DNA of 64,000 nt, taken from Chrysomallon squamiferum. Its lineage: Eukaryota > Mollusca > Gastropoda > Neomphalida > Peltospiridae. The notes beneath the pieces are model-generated. The model was not told where the DNA came from and searched no databases. It saw only the letters and a program-made list of their open reading frames with translations. Shown here piece after piece: positions 47,173-60,345 of this stretch (its first letter is position 1; each line of letters begins with the position of its first letter). Made by a program: the position numbers and the translations under genes. The stretch is taken from NCBI GenBank assembly GCA_012295275.1, contig CM022665.1:36430933-36494932 (forward strand). The letters are read 5' to 3'.

Positions 47173-48429
47173 GGGATCTACATTGTTAACGGGAGCCTCT
47201 TACAGCTTCAGACCAGTTCAATTAGATTAGACTATTCCAAGTTCTGTGAATTATTCATATTGATGTGCTTTCATAATTGTACATTCATTTTATGGAGATT
47301 CATTTTTAATTTTTTCTTCTTTTTTTTTTTCCTTTCACCCATTGGGATGGTCTTACAGATTAATATATATATTTGCAAAATCATGTAGAGATGAAAATTA
47401 GTTACTGCTTTATATCTTTCCTATATTCTTCTTTTATCAGTGTACTTGTTTACATTATCACACATTCTAAAAGAATGCATTTTCCATTTTGTTCATCTAT
47501 ACATCTATTTGGACATTGCTGCTGGTTTTATTTATATATATATATATAGTTTGTAGTTCAAATCAGTCACAAACATCCTTTAATCCCTTTGTAATTAAAT
47601 AACCGAAGACAAAATATTAAATTATTTCTCTTTGCTAATTTCTTCTCTTTGACTTTTAAAACTAAAATAATTAAAATTATACAATCCCTGTGTTTTGTAC
47701 AGAATGACAGCAACTATACAGTAATTATTTTATTCTTCTTTTTTTCCTATCTTTTTTGAAAATACCTTCTGTTTTATCTGATGACATATAAGGTGTTAAC
47801 TTGTTTCAAATTTTTTAATAGTGTAAGAACTGGATTAAACTTAATGATTTTCTAAAATTTATACATTCTGAAAATGAATATATAAAGTGCAGAGGAAATG
47901 GCAGTGGCTTGTATTCTAGTAAGTGGTCATAATTTTTTTTTTTTTAAACCAGAAGATGTAAAAAAAAAGTAATCTGTAATAGTAAATTTATTAAAAACAA
48001 AATTACGTATATATATATATATACATAAATATCATAGCATTTACATTTATCGATTTCATCAGAACGGGGAAGATGTAAAAAGGTTGATGATGATGATATA
48101 TACAGTTTTGTCTGTGTTTTTTTTTTTGTCTGTGTTTTTTCTGTGTTCGTATAATTATTAATAATCATGAGATGTTTTTAAGAATGAATGCGACTGAATA
48201 ATTTAAAAACAGAGCCTTTTTTGTCCGTACAACTACATTGCTTCCCTAATTTCTTCTTGTAGTGACAGCTGTCAGTAAATTTCAGTATGTATTAAAACTT
48301 GGCATTGTATGAATGGATAAAGACCTGCCATACTGTTAATAATATTTAAACAGTTTTCTTGCTCTAATTGGGCAGGTTACCTCTGTTGTATGCTTGTAAA
48401 TGACCTGCACTGTATCAACATCTAATGAC

Positions 48430-48435
48430 AATAAA
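48430..48435 (+). terminator. Candidate distal polyadenylation signal of Rab1
   Basis: AATAAA is followed 15-30 nt later by TG/TT-rich sequence ('cttgtaaatattg', 'actttgttaatttttc'), the usual arrangement of a cleavage site. It is about 2.2 kb past the stop codon; nearer AATAAA copies could also be used. Confidence 0.4.
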
Positions 48436-49677
48436 TACTTGTAAATATTGCTAACTTTGTTAATTTTTCTCCTTTAAAAACAATTTAAAAATTTAATTCT
48501 GGGCTTTGGTATTTTGATTCAGAGATCTGGAATATACAGAGGATGTAGAGATTTGCATTTATTATATCTCATGATTTCTTAGTTTCCATATAGGATTAAA
48601 TCTATTTTATTTTGTACTGACAACATTCTGTCACTTACAACACAGAACAGAAATGTATTCATGAAGCAAAGGTTTGTCTCTGTGATATTAAACTCTGAGA
48701 ATGAAGAATACCAAAAACAGACCATGGAAACTAATAAAAATATAATCGAATAAAACATTTGTAATGCAGATACTTGTTTCTTTTCTCCTTTAGTCACCTG
48801 AACATAGGTGTTACTATGTTAAAATAAAAATGTATATTTCATAAGTTAGGCCTGAATTCACATTGTCTAATGTGCACGTACATCTGATCAACAGATAAAT
48901 AGAGAGTTACAAGTCATTCTACAATGGAATTTGGTTTTTGATCCTGGGCTCTTCCCCCCACCAAAAAAAAAACTCCAAAACAACCCTTCTAAATATCTCA
49001 AAAGAACTAATGACTCACAAGAAAACAACAACAGGTCAGCATCACTCTGTTTAATTTAAGTACTAGTAGGTAAAATTAGAAACAACAAAATGGTACTGCA
49101 ATTACTCAAAATGTTTCAAAACAAAATGCACACAAATCTAATGATCAAAAACAGCTTTTTCACAACATATTAATACTTTACTCTGTTCACTCACAATTAA
49201 AAACTGTTTCTTCTAATCTTACAAATAAAATATATCAGAGATAGGCTACTTAAGAAAAGTAACTCCAAATTAAATGTAAACTTGTTTTCGTACTCATTAT
49301 GGTAATACTGGTAGGACCCACTTAGTGGATGGAGCTATAATTATTTTCATATTTTTAAAATGAAAATTATGGAACAAGTAACCTCAAACATTAAATAAAA
49401 ATAATTAGTAAAAAAGTTTGATTTTAGAAACTGATACATTAACAAATCTTTACATCTGATGATGGAATGTGAATGATTTAAAGTTCATATTGAAAACCTA
49501 TTTCTTGCATTGTACTGTTAAACTTTGCAGTAACAGTGGCTGGTTGGGGATACAATTTTAAGTTAAAACATTGTTCTTATGAAAACCAGATATTAGTAAT
49601 ACTCTACCTAAAGACTGAAAAATAACAGTCTATGAATTCTGACCTAATGCAACCAACTGAAACAAGTATAGATACAT

Positions 49678-49683
49678 TTATTA
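49678..49683 (-). terminator. Candidate polyadenylation signal of the 20-exon gene
   Basis: TTTATT on the plus strand reads AATAAA on the minus strand, about 150 nt downstream of the TAG at 49,833. Confidence 0.35.
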
Positions 49684-49832
49684 ATTTTTTCATGTTTGTT
49701 AATCAGTATATTGTCATCTTACTAACATTATATTCACCTACTTAAGCAACACAGTACTATGTATAATTATTCTAACTGTAGTAATGTCCAATACTATAAT
49801 GTCACTAAGAGTTGTTTTCTTCACACATTTAA

Positions 49833-52800
49833 CTAAATCCAGCACTTCATTTTGAAGAAAGGCTGAAGGTCTGGATCATCCACTGATTTGTTGTTTACAC
49901 CTGCATACACAGACTTGAGTAATTCAGGTTTAAAAACATCTTCAAGTTTTTTCACATATTTCTCGAGAGATGCTGAAAAATAAGAAAGAAAATTAAGCAA
50001 CTTGAAAATTATTTGACGACAACTTAGCATAGGTTAAACAAACATGCTTTATCAGGAAAGTGAATAAATGTTTACAATATCTTCCCCAATGAATCAGTTT
50101 TTGTACAAATATATGGAGACTGACACTTAGTTCATCATGTATAAAATTCTGTTTCAAAATAGTGCCTAGGAAAATAAAGGGTCATTTGATTTTTTATATT
50201 ATGACACACTCGGAACATTTCTTTACATATTAAATGTGATAATGCTTACATAAGCCCAGCACTCTTCCATATGCTATCATATTGGGACCAAGTCGTGGAT
50301 CATCATATTTCTCTTGTTTCATAAGGAGTCGGATAATTTCACCAAATATGTAGGCATCATCAAATGATGGTTCCTTAGGTACAGGAAATTTGCAGTACAT
50401 ATCAACAGCTCCCAGTGGATCTGTCTTAGTTAGCATTTCTGCTCCCTCAATGTAAGCATCATGAATCTGAACATAATATTGAATTAGTGTTATATTTATA
50501 CTTTTATTTATTTTGTTCATTAAAATGTACTTCAGTTTATTTTAGTTGTTAAAGTGTATCTTTTGTATATGAACAAACAGGCCTAGATGATATGCATTTG
50601 GTATATTTACTATTCATTTGGAGTAGATGAATGTTTACTGCTAATAAAGTATGACAGAAATTAAATGGGTTAACTGAAAAGGGCTGCTTAAAGTCAACAT
50701 AATTCTAATGCCATTTCTATGATTTTGTTGTAAACCTTGCAAATAAAAACATACACAGAACTGGGGAAGAAAAAGAAAAGCAACAAAATCATTTCAACAA
50801 ACCTCTGGTGCCATCTCTATGACCTGATTGTAATAGTTTTGAGCTTCTTGCGTTTGATTAGCTGCTCTGAGAGCCCTGGCCAATCCAAGACGAGGATGGT
50901 ATGACTTGAGATTGATGTGTGCCGGTTTGCTACTGGCTGGTTTACTGCTTGATGTTTCTGATGGTGTTGGGGCAGAAGCAGTTTCTGATGCAGCTTCTGG
51001 CTTTTTGTCTTTATCTTGAAAATTGAAATAGGAATTATTTAAATGAAAAATTTATTATAAATCAGTATTTTTCAATTATTGGTTTATGTTTCCATGCCAA
51101 CTGTAATAATAGACAAATTAATCATTAGTCTGTGAGTCATTTTTTTTTATTTAGTTATTTATTTTTTTAAATTTAAAATTTGTTTATATTTACATTACAG
51201 TGTAAATTATGATACCATGAGTAACCTAAAAAGAAAGAGAAAAATGGCAGCCTTCGTGGATTCTCTGTTGGACTGTTAATGTCTGTCATACTTCAGTAGT
51301 AATATACAAAAACAAAAACAATAATAACAAACCAAATTGGTGAAAAATTAAAGTATTTTAATTTTGTTATACCTGTCATGCATGTTCGACTTGCATTAGG
51401 TGTTGTCGTTGTTTTCCCTGATGGGCTACTCTGAAAAAACCACAGTGAAATGAAAATTTTAATATAACTGGCTTTACTATTATTGACAAATACATTAGTG
51501 GAACAAATTATTTAGGGACAAATATGTCTCTATTTGACACTGATTACACATTAACAATTTCTAAAGAATCTATTACATTTTATTATTTCATCTCAAAATG
51601 AGTTAGAATTAAAATCCTGTTTCTAAGAGCTGTAATTCCATTTCTATATGAAATCTGGTTAAAATAATACTATAGATGTTCATATTATGTCCTTTATATT
51701 TCTTTATACCTTAGAAAATCTAAGACACAATATGCTAAAATAATGTTATTAAAGGTAATTTTATTAATGTGGTATTCATATTTAATCTCTTTAATTTCAT
51801 CTGATATACCTTAACTGCTGCACCTCCCCTAGCTCCACCTCTGGATGCTGCACCTCCTCTTGCTCCTCCCCTAGCTGCTGCTCCTAAAATAGAAATATAT
51901 TTATAAAAAATCTTAACATAAAATTATATGTTGATATTTTATTATAAGACAAAATAGAAACACTAATGAAATGAACAAATGCATTAATGTAGAATTCTAT
52001 CAATCATTTTTAATTTTTTATCTTGTTAATTTTTAATTTTTTAATCTTAATCTTTTTAAAGTTTTTAAAAATATTACATAGGTACACCAGGCTTAAACTC
52101 AGTCCTTTTAAAAATGTTATGGTGGAATTTAATTTAAAATATCTGTACCAAAATATTGATTATCATCAAATATTTCCAGCTTCTCATAATTCTCACCTCT
52201 ACCAGTAGCTGGAGCTGCTGCCCCTCTCCCCCTAGGTGCAGCTGCACCACCCCTAGCTGCAGCCCCACCTCCTCTTGCTGCTGCTGCAGGGGGTTTAGGA
52301 GATTCTGCTTCTTTTTTGGCTTCTTCTGCTTTTTTCTGTGCTGCCTCTTCTTTTAGCTTTGCTTGCCACCATTGTTGTTCTGTAATAGAATGAAATGAAT
52401 TACTTTTCATTAACAATGTGTCATCTAGCAATATTATAACCATTTTTGTCTCACCAGTGTTGTTTTTTTTTTTTTTTTGTGTTTTTTTAAATTATTTTTA
52501 TATAATGAAATTTTTTTCATGTTTCAAGTTTTATTTACCACATTACTGACACACCATTTCTTTAAAACCAAAAAATCCTTGGTCCATGTCTTAGACAATT
52601 CTTAATTTTAATGTGAATTTATAATTCTGCAGTATGCAATAAAACAGAGATTTTATAACTGCCTAAATTTTAATCTTTATAATTTCCATTACAGCTAAGA
52701 GTTAAAATGTAATGAAATAGAAAATAAAATATAGGAATTAAACATAAAAAAAAAATATATATATATAAAAAAATTAATCTTAAAAAGTAAAAATATAAAA

Positions 52801-53184
52801 CTTAAAATATAAGAAAATTAAACTTAAAATATATTGAAAATTAAACCAAAATATTAAAAAAATATATATATACTTAAAATGTAAGAAAATTAAATTTAAA
52901 ATATGAGAAAATTAAACTCCAGAGCTTACCTTTCAACAGGTCTGGGGGATCTCCTTCTGCAGGTTTACCCTCCAAGGAGATGCTGGCTTTGAAACTGGAG
53001 ATTGCATCTTCTAGCAGCTTGTTGGTTGCGTCACCTGCCGGGCTGTTCTCATACCGGTCAAACTGGGCACTGCCCAGCAGAAACAGAGCCTGGCTGCTGC
53101 ATGGCGAGATCAGAACTAGACGCTGACATGTCTGAAAGAAATGATAAGAGTAATGATGATGATGATAATGAAATTATTAATAAC

Positions 53185-53238
<54 letters not shown>

Positions 53239-56180
53239 TATACTAATAATCTCATAAAAACAGTAACTGTAATAAAATAACTAAATATCAATAATAATGA
53301 ATTAATAATAATACAATGAAAAAAAAGGAGAAGAAAAGAGAATATAGTCATCAGTATTAAGAAAACCCACACAAGAAGCAGAAACAAAATATATTATTCT
53401 TAATTAATCCCCTGGAAAAAAAGCAGAATTAAATCACTTTCTGCACATTTTGTCAAATTTCAGCACAAACATTTAATTAAAATGTAACATCCATGCACTA
53501 AAACATGCCTCTAAATACATTTCCATCAGACTGTTAAAAAATTTTTCTAGTAACATGTGAGTGTAACAAAAGCATTTTTATTTTTATTATTATTTGTTTT
53601 TTACCCGTTCCTGCAACTCAGTCAACTGTGCATTTTTTTCTACAGTGGAGTGAAATATCAGTGCTGACAGTCGTTCACAACGCTGCGCAACTTCAGCAGC
53701 ATCAGTTGGCTTGAGAAGGTCAAGCAGAGAGGAGTGGGCATCCATCAGTATCCACTCAACTTGGCGGTATGTGTCGCCCCGCGACAGAGTGGGCAGAACC
53801 TGACTGGCCAACAGTCCTGCACTTTACAACACAAACACACAGAACAGAAGTGAAGTGAAAAGATAAAGCAAAGCAATTTCAAAGTAAACTATTCTAAAAG
53901 AGAAAAACTGCTTGAAGAGAATGAACCAGTGTAATTCTGATATGGTGAAATAATTGCGAATTTTTACATAATGTTATAAAGAATTTGAAGAACTAACTGA
54001 TACAAAATGTGTTACTGTAATTGAATATCTAACTGTAACAATGTTACAGTGCCACATATTGAAAATTTAAATATTTAAAAAATTAACGCAAGTCATTGCA
54101 ATTCCAATTTGGTTAATAGGAAAAAAGTCTTAAAAAGTAAAAAAGATAATAAAAAGAAAAAAAAGAATGAATTACTGTATTTAAAAATGAAGTAAAATAA
54201 ACGAATGAAATTTAACTATCAAATATTTTAATCTTTAATAAAAGTAATATTGTTATTAATTATTATGCTAATCAAGTGCACACAATTTTGCATGTTCAGG
54301 GATAATTGATTTTAAAGAACTAACTGGTGAAAAATATAATATTTCATATACTATGGTGAAAAGAATGCAAAAATGGTAACATTTTAAAATTAATTATTAA
54401 ATTTAAAGTGTATGATACATTTCAACTTTTCATTCAAATGAATAATAAATGTAACATTTTTATGATATACAGTTTTTAAAACATTTGGTAACATAATTTA
54501 TGCTAATAATTTTTGTACTGAGATAATATAGCCATGAACTTTTTTTATCTATTTATTTATTTACGTTCATTAATACATGCTGTTGAGAATGACAGATATT
54601 TAATTATTTAAATAAATGGAAATATATGCAAATATATGATAGTGTTTCAACAGTTACTGCAGTGGTATTTATGTGTAGCCAAAACTTTAAAATGTTAACT
54701 TTTCATGTGAAATTATTTTCATTTGGTAAACTTAATAGATAAATTTATGATGATTAATTATAAGAATTCTTAGTCTGCAGTTTTCATGTAACAAAGAACA
54801 GAACCATGCCATGCATACACAAAAAATTAATAATAATAACAACAATAACAGTAACAACAGTAAACATTACAAACATTACTTAGTTAATAAACAGTAAAAG
54901 TGTAAATAAAAATAAAAATAGCGATAATGATAATCATAATAATAATAATAATAGTAATAATAAGAATAACAACAACAAAAAGAACAGTAATATTATAAAT
55001 AATATCAATATTATAATAACATATATTATTATGCCATGCAAAATGTTATAAATAAAATAAAATGAAAGCACTGTATTTTAACATACGTGTGGAAAATGTC
55101 TTCTGGTGACATGGCATCTTTGTCTGGGTTTTTTGATAGCAGTTTTCCCAGCTGTACAATTCCTCTCAGCAGATGAACATTGCTAAGTCTTACCAAGTTT
55201 TCAGCATGCAGACAGGTAACTGGCCTGATACAGTTAAAACAAAACAATATTACTGACCTTTGTTAACAGCATATAAATGTATGAGAATGAAAATGAGAGA
55301 GAGAGAGAGGCACAACCACAAACACATATGCATATATATATATCTGAGTGCAAATATGTTATGTTTACTTTAGTTGTTATTTCTATAATAAAACATGTAT
55401 GTAGAGTAATGTAAATAATACAGTTATAATGTTAAAAATTATATTAATCATTGACATTTATGTCAATCAGTGCAAAACATATATTTTTTAGTTATATAGA
55501 TATATATATCTTTGCATGTTTATATAAGTGAATTTTTAAATTTCTGTTTGAATTCTTCATATCTTAAAGAAAATCACTTTGAATGAGAAAAGTAGTGTAG
55601 TGCTGCCTGTGAATATGGCTGAAAATAATGACATTATTTGTCTGAATATTTTCAACTGCTACAAACTAAGGTGCACATGTAAGCCATTAATTCAGTGTTT
55701 AAACTTTATCTCTAGTGCCAAAGGCAAAACAACATTGTAATATTTACTAACAAAAATTCTTCAGAATTTTTCGCATGTTTGGAATTTTCTGCAAGCAGAA
55801 CTTCCATGGCTTCCAAGAGGTAACCAATAACCTCTTTAGTCCGTTCACCTGGCCCATCTTTCTGCAAGGCTAGAGCTAAACCAAGGTAAAATCTAAAACA
55901 GAAATCAGCCATAATTTAATAAAATAAAGAATATTAATCATTTATCTAACACATGCAGTGCTAACAAATTATACATTTATATGCCATATTTTCTTACATG
56001 TCTATGATAATTTCAGATTAAAATTATTTGAACTCTGAAATAGATCCATTTTAAGCCACACAGTCTGAGTGATACGTCCTCTCTCAGACTTTATTTTACA
56101 TTCTAATAACTATCAGATTAAGTGGTCAGAGCATTATCATTAAAAAATTAAGAAGTAAATAAATAAATAAATAAATAATA

Positions 56181-56227
<47 letters not shown>

Positions 56228-59200
56228 CAGCAGAAAGGAATATAAAAAAGTTCCTAGAATGTAAAAAGGAATGAAAAACTTTCTTCTGATCAAAACTATC
56301 ACTCATTCCTTTTTTTTTTCACTGACTGACTCATTCTCTTGTTTATTTACCTGGACAGCTGATGTTGACTGTTCCAGAACAAAGCAATTTCGAGCCTGGC
56401 GACAGCCTCTGGGTAGTTTCCCTGAACAACAAGCATCCTGCCCACGTGGAAGTTGTAGAGAGCCTTAGTCTCATCTAAACACAAACTGTCCATGTACTTG
56501 GTGAAAGCCTGGCCAAGAGTTGATTCCTCATCAGCAGCCTTCCTAGCAGCAACGCCTTCCTGAAGATTGAAAAAACATCTAAGTTACTGCTTCCAGATAC
56601 AGAATTTTAAATCTTTTGATTCTATACCCACATTATCTGGTAGCCAAGAAGCACATATATCCCATGTTTATACCCAGCTATAACAATGCCCACAGTCATG
56701 TCAAAAGTTGCTATTGTTATTCTGCAGTCAGGCCAAATTAATTAAACTTAGTTCCACTGCACAGTGTCATGAACTGTGTCTGATTTTCCAGCTACTGTGT
56801 TAAATTAAAAGTGACCAGAGTCAAAAGGGTTAAAATAGCTGATACTTTAACATGTTGTGGATAGAAACTAGATTAAAAGGATGGTATGATTACATCTCTC
56901 CAACATATTTCATAGTAAAGTAAGTAGTAAGGATGCATCTTATCAATTTTATTAAACTGATACATATTTTTATATTTCTCTTAAACTACTAAGTGGTATA
57001 GAATTCCAAACAACAGAATATTGTATAAACGAGTCTTTAACTGGCAAACATGCCTTGGTATACACTAATAATAATGTACAATAAAACATTTATGTTGGTT
57101 CTTGTAATATCCACTTCACCTTTTCACGTTAAATTACACCCACACTCTGATTTCATGTAATATCTGTCTTTCACTCATTTTCAGTCGACCAGTCTGAAGC
57201 ATATACTGCTATATACTGTTTGTCTATACACACAGTCTCATTATATTCCTTTTAATACCACTCTTTTGTACATTTTCAAACAACCAGTCTGAAGCATAGA
57301 CTGTTATATACTGTTTGTCTGTACACAGAATCTAATTCTATTCTCTGAATCAGACATCCTCGCTGACAACCCTTTTACCTGAGAAGCTCTTTTGGAAAAC
57401 CAGGCATACAGCCCCATCACATGATCAGCCTTGCCACTCTGTCCTGCGTTAACTAACTGATGAAACTCTTCATCTATGGCTTTCAGCTGCAGAGACACTG
57501 GAGCTGATGCGTCTACACCATGAAGCTTGCAAACTGCCAGAGCTTCTTCCAGCTTTGAACTCTCCTGAGCTTCTTTGTTACTGCAGCATGACTCCTCTAT
57601 AATATTCTGCAAAATATAGCAAAACAAAAAAATATAATAATAGTGATAATAATGATGATGATGATGATGATGATAACAATAACAACAACAACAATAATAA
57701 TAATAATAATAAACAATAATAATTATGATTATAATAATAATCATGGTGATGATAATGATGATGATAATAATAATAATAATAATAGTAATAATGATAATAA
57801 ATAAATAAATAAATAATAACAGAAAAACTGTAAGCAGTAAACTTTAATTAATAGAGATAAACCTATAAAAAACAAATATTATTTTTATATTGTAAGTCTT
57901 AAAATTAAGACTTTTTTATGATATTCAGTATATATAGTGCAGCAATTGTTCCTTATTTATATACAACATAGATATATAATCACAGATACTGGACACAAAT
58001 TATGTAATTATTTAGCTAAATAGACAGAACAAAACTATAAAAACCCAATAGATTTCAATTATCAGTTTTGGAGATATGCTAATTTGAGTTGTTATATAAT
58101 TGATGACCCCATTTGCAGAAAATGAGCATCAAAGTTCTATGTAACTAAAGATCCATAACTTTGCCAAGTAAGTAGTTGATACCAAAATAACCAGGAAGAA
58201 ACACAGAAGTAAAAAAAACCTGTTCATTTTAAATGCAACTGGGTTGAATGATTTTGTTGTTTCCAGAGTTTGATGCAGGACTGCCTACCACAAAATGGGT
58301 AAACAATATAAGAAATGTTGGATGTTGTTGCATAATACTTCAGAATTAAGTAGAGAATAAATAAAAAAAAATTATAAATAAAAATGTTTTAAAAAATTGA
58401 TATTTTTTGCATGAGTGATGGTATTGTTAGAATTATCCTTCATTTTTACATGCACCAGCATTAATAAATCCAAATACATTTTAATTATCTTAATTATTTG
58501 AGCAATTGCAGACACCAATAGTCTTCACTTCTAAAATCTAAGCCATATAATCATACACTGTTATCAAGAGATGACATCAGGTTTTAAAAAACAAGCTAAA
58601 TCGGTGTTCGTGTAATGTATCATACATAAATTATTAGTAGTGTATTTGATCCACACTTATCTACAGATACTGACATCCTTCTTCTGGCCAAACATGTCCT
58701 CTGCATAATAGCGTTCTTCCAGAACCATGGCTAGTTCAAAATGCAGAACATGCTGTTTTCCAGAAAACTTGATGGCTGTGGCAAGATTGTATGCTGCCTG
58801 GTTTAGAAAATCAAGAGGAGTTTCACCATCTTCATATTTCTTGCTCTGACCTGTATGTTTATCAATAGAAATAAGTTTGATGAATGTAATTTCAAAGCAA
58901 ATGAAATTTTCTCCTGTAATTGCTAGGTATGTTTTTCTGTCCACAAGTTTACTGCTTTCATTTATATATTATTTTAATTTTATTTTTCCTGCAATTATTT
59001 CTATATTCTTTAATTAGTATTATTATTTTAAGTTTTAATTTAATCTAATTTAATTTATTTTAATTTAATTTAATTTAATTTAATTTAATTTTAATTTAAT
59101 TTATTTTATTTTATTTTATTTATTAATTTTTTGGGGAGAGGGCCAGGTCAGTGTAATTTTTTCCTTTTTCATTTTTTTAATATATACTCATTTATTTATT

Positions 59201-59656
59201 TATTTAGTATTATTATGTTTATAATTATTATTAGTTTTATTAGTGTAATTATTACTATTATGATTATTTATTTATTCTTATTATAATCATCATCATCATC
59301 ACTGCTATTAATTTTTTTCATCTTGGGATCAGTTCTAAAAATGTTGCAATGATCCCAACAAAACCCCTCATTAAAATAAGCTAATTTTATCTGAAATTAG
59401 ACTTCACAATGATTTTAATAAAATAAACAAAATTTTAACCTGGTTTTGGCAGACTTGTGAAGTACTGTTTCAGCAGATCTTTGGCTGTGTTATGTAAAAT
59501 GTTTGGATCAGTTTCATCAAATATTTGCTGTAGACTTTTCTCCCACTTTCTCACCTGTAAGATAGATAATAATATGCAACCAATTGTTTGTTTGTTTATA
59601 CTGGATGTCAGTAAAAAAAATTATATAAAAATAAGTGAGTGTAAATAGCTAAGGAC

Positions 59657-59690
<34 letters not shown>

Positions 59691-60312
59691 AAAAATAAAT
59701 AAAATTATTAGATTCTTTTAAAAATTCTTATAAAATGCACTTGCTTTAAAAAACTCACAAGGTAACCAAATACAACAATGAGTCAAAAGTGATAAGAAAA
59801 AATTACAATTAAAAAAAAGTTAAATAAAAGTAAAACAAAGTAAAGAAAATTTAATAAAATAAAATAAAATTTAATAAAATAAAATGTAAATCAACAAAAC
59901 CCAAACAAAAATAGTATCTTTAAAAAGTGACAAACAACAAATTATTAATACAATGTATCAAAAGAAAGAAAGAAAAAGAAAACAAGCAAAAAAAAAAAAA
60001 TCACCTGAACACTGTGAGCTAATTTAACCTTAGCATCTTTAAATTTGTCCTTCAAATTCTGAAAGATAATTTTTCTTTTATTTATTTATTGCTCAAATAT
60101 ATTTAATAATGATTTAAAAAAGAAAAAATTATTCATAATGAAATGATAAAAATTAATTATTCAAAACAAATTTAGTGATTTTAAGAGTATATTACTTCAT
60201 GCATTGGTGCATATATAATAACATCTCTTAATATATGTATTCATATATATATATTTTTTAAAATTATTATTTTAATTATTATTTTTTTTTTTTTGCTGTT
60301 ATTATTATTATT

Positions 60313-60345
<33 letters not shown>

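Larger units (their letters stand above)
46254..49677. other. 3' regions of the convergent Rab1 and 20-exon genes
   Basis: Rab1 is followed by AT-rich, low-complexity sequence with several AATAAA motifs (for example near 46,570, 46,923 and 48,430), suggesting a 3' untranslated region of up to about 2.2 kb. A hairpin element lies at 47,083-47,172. From about 48,500 to 49,680 the sequence is AT-rich without repeats of note or coding frames. Confidence 0.5.
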
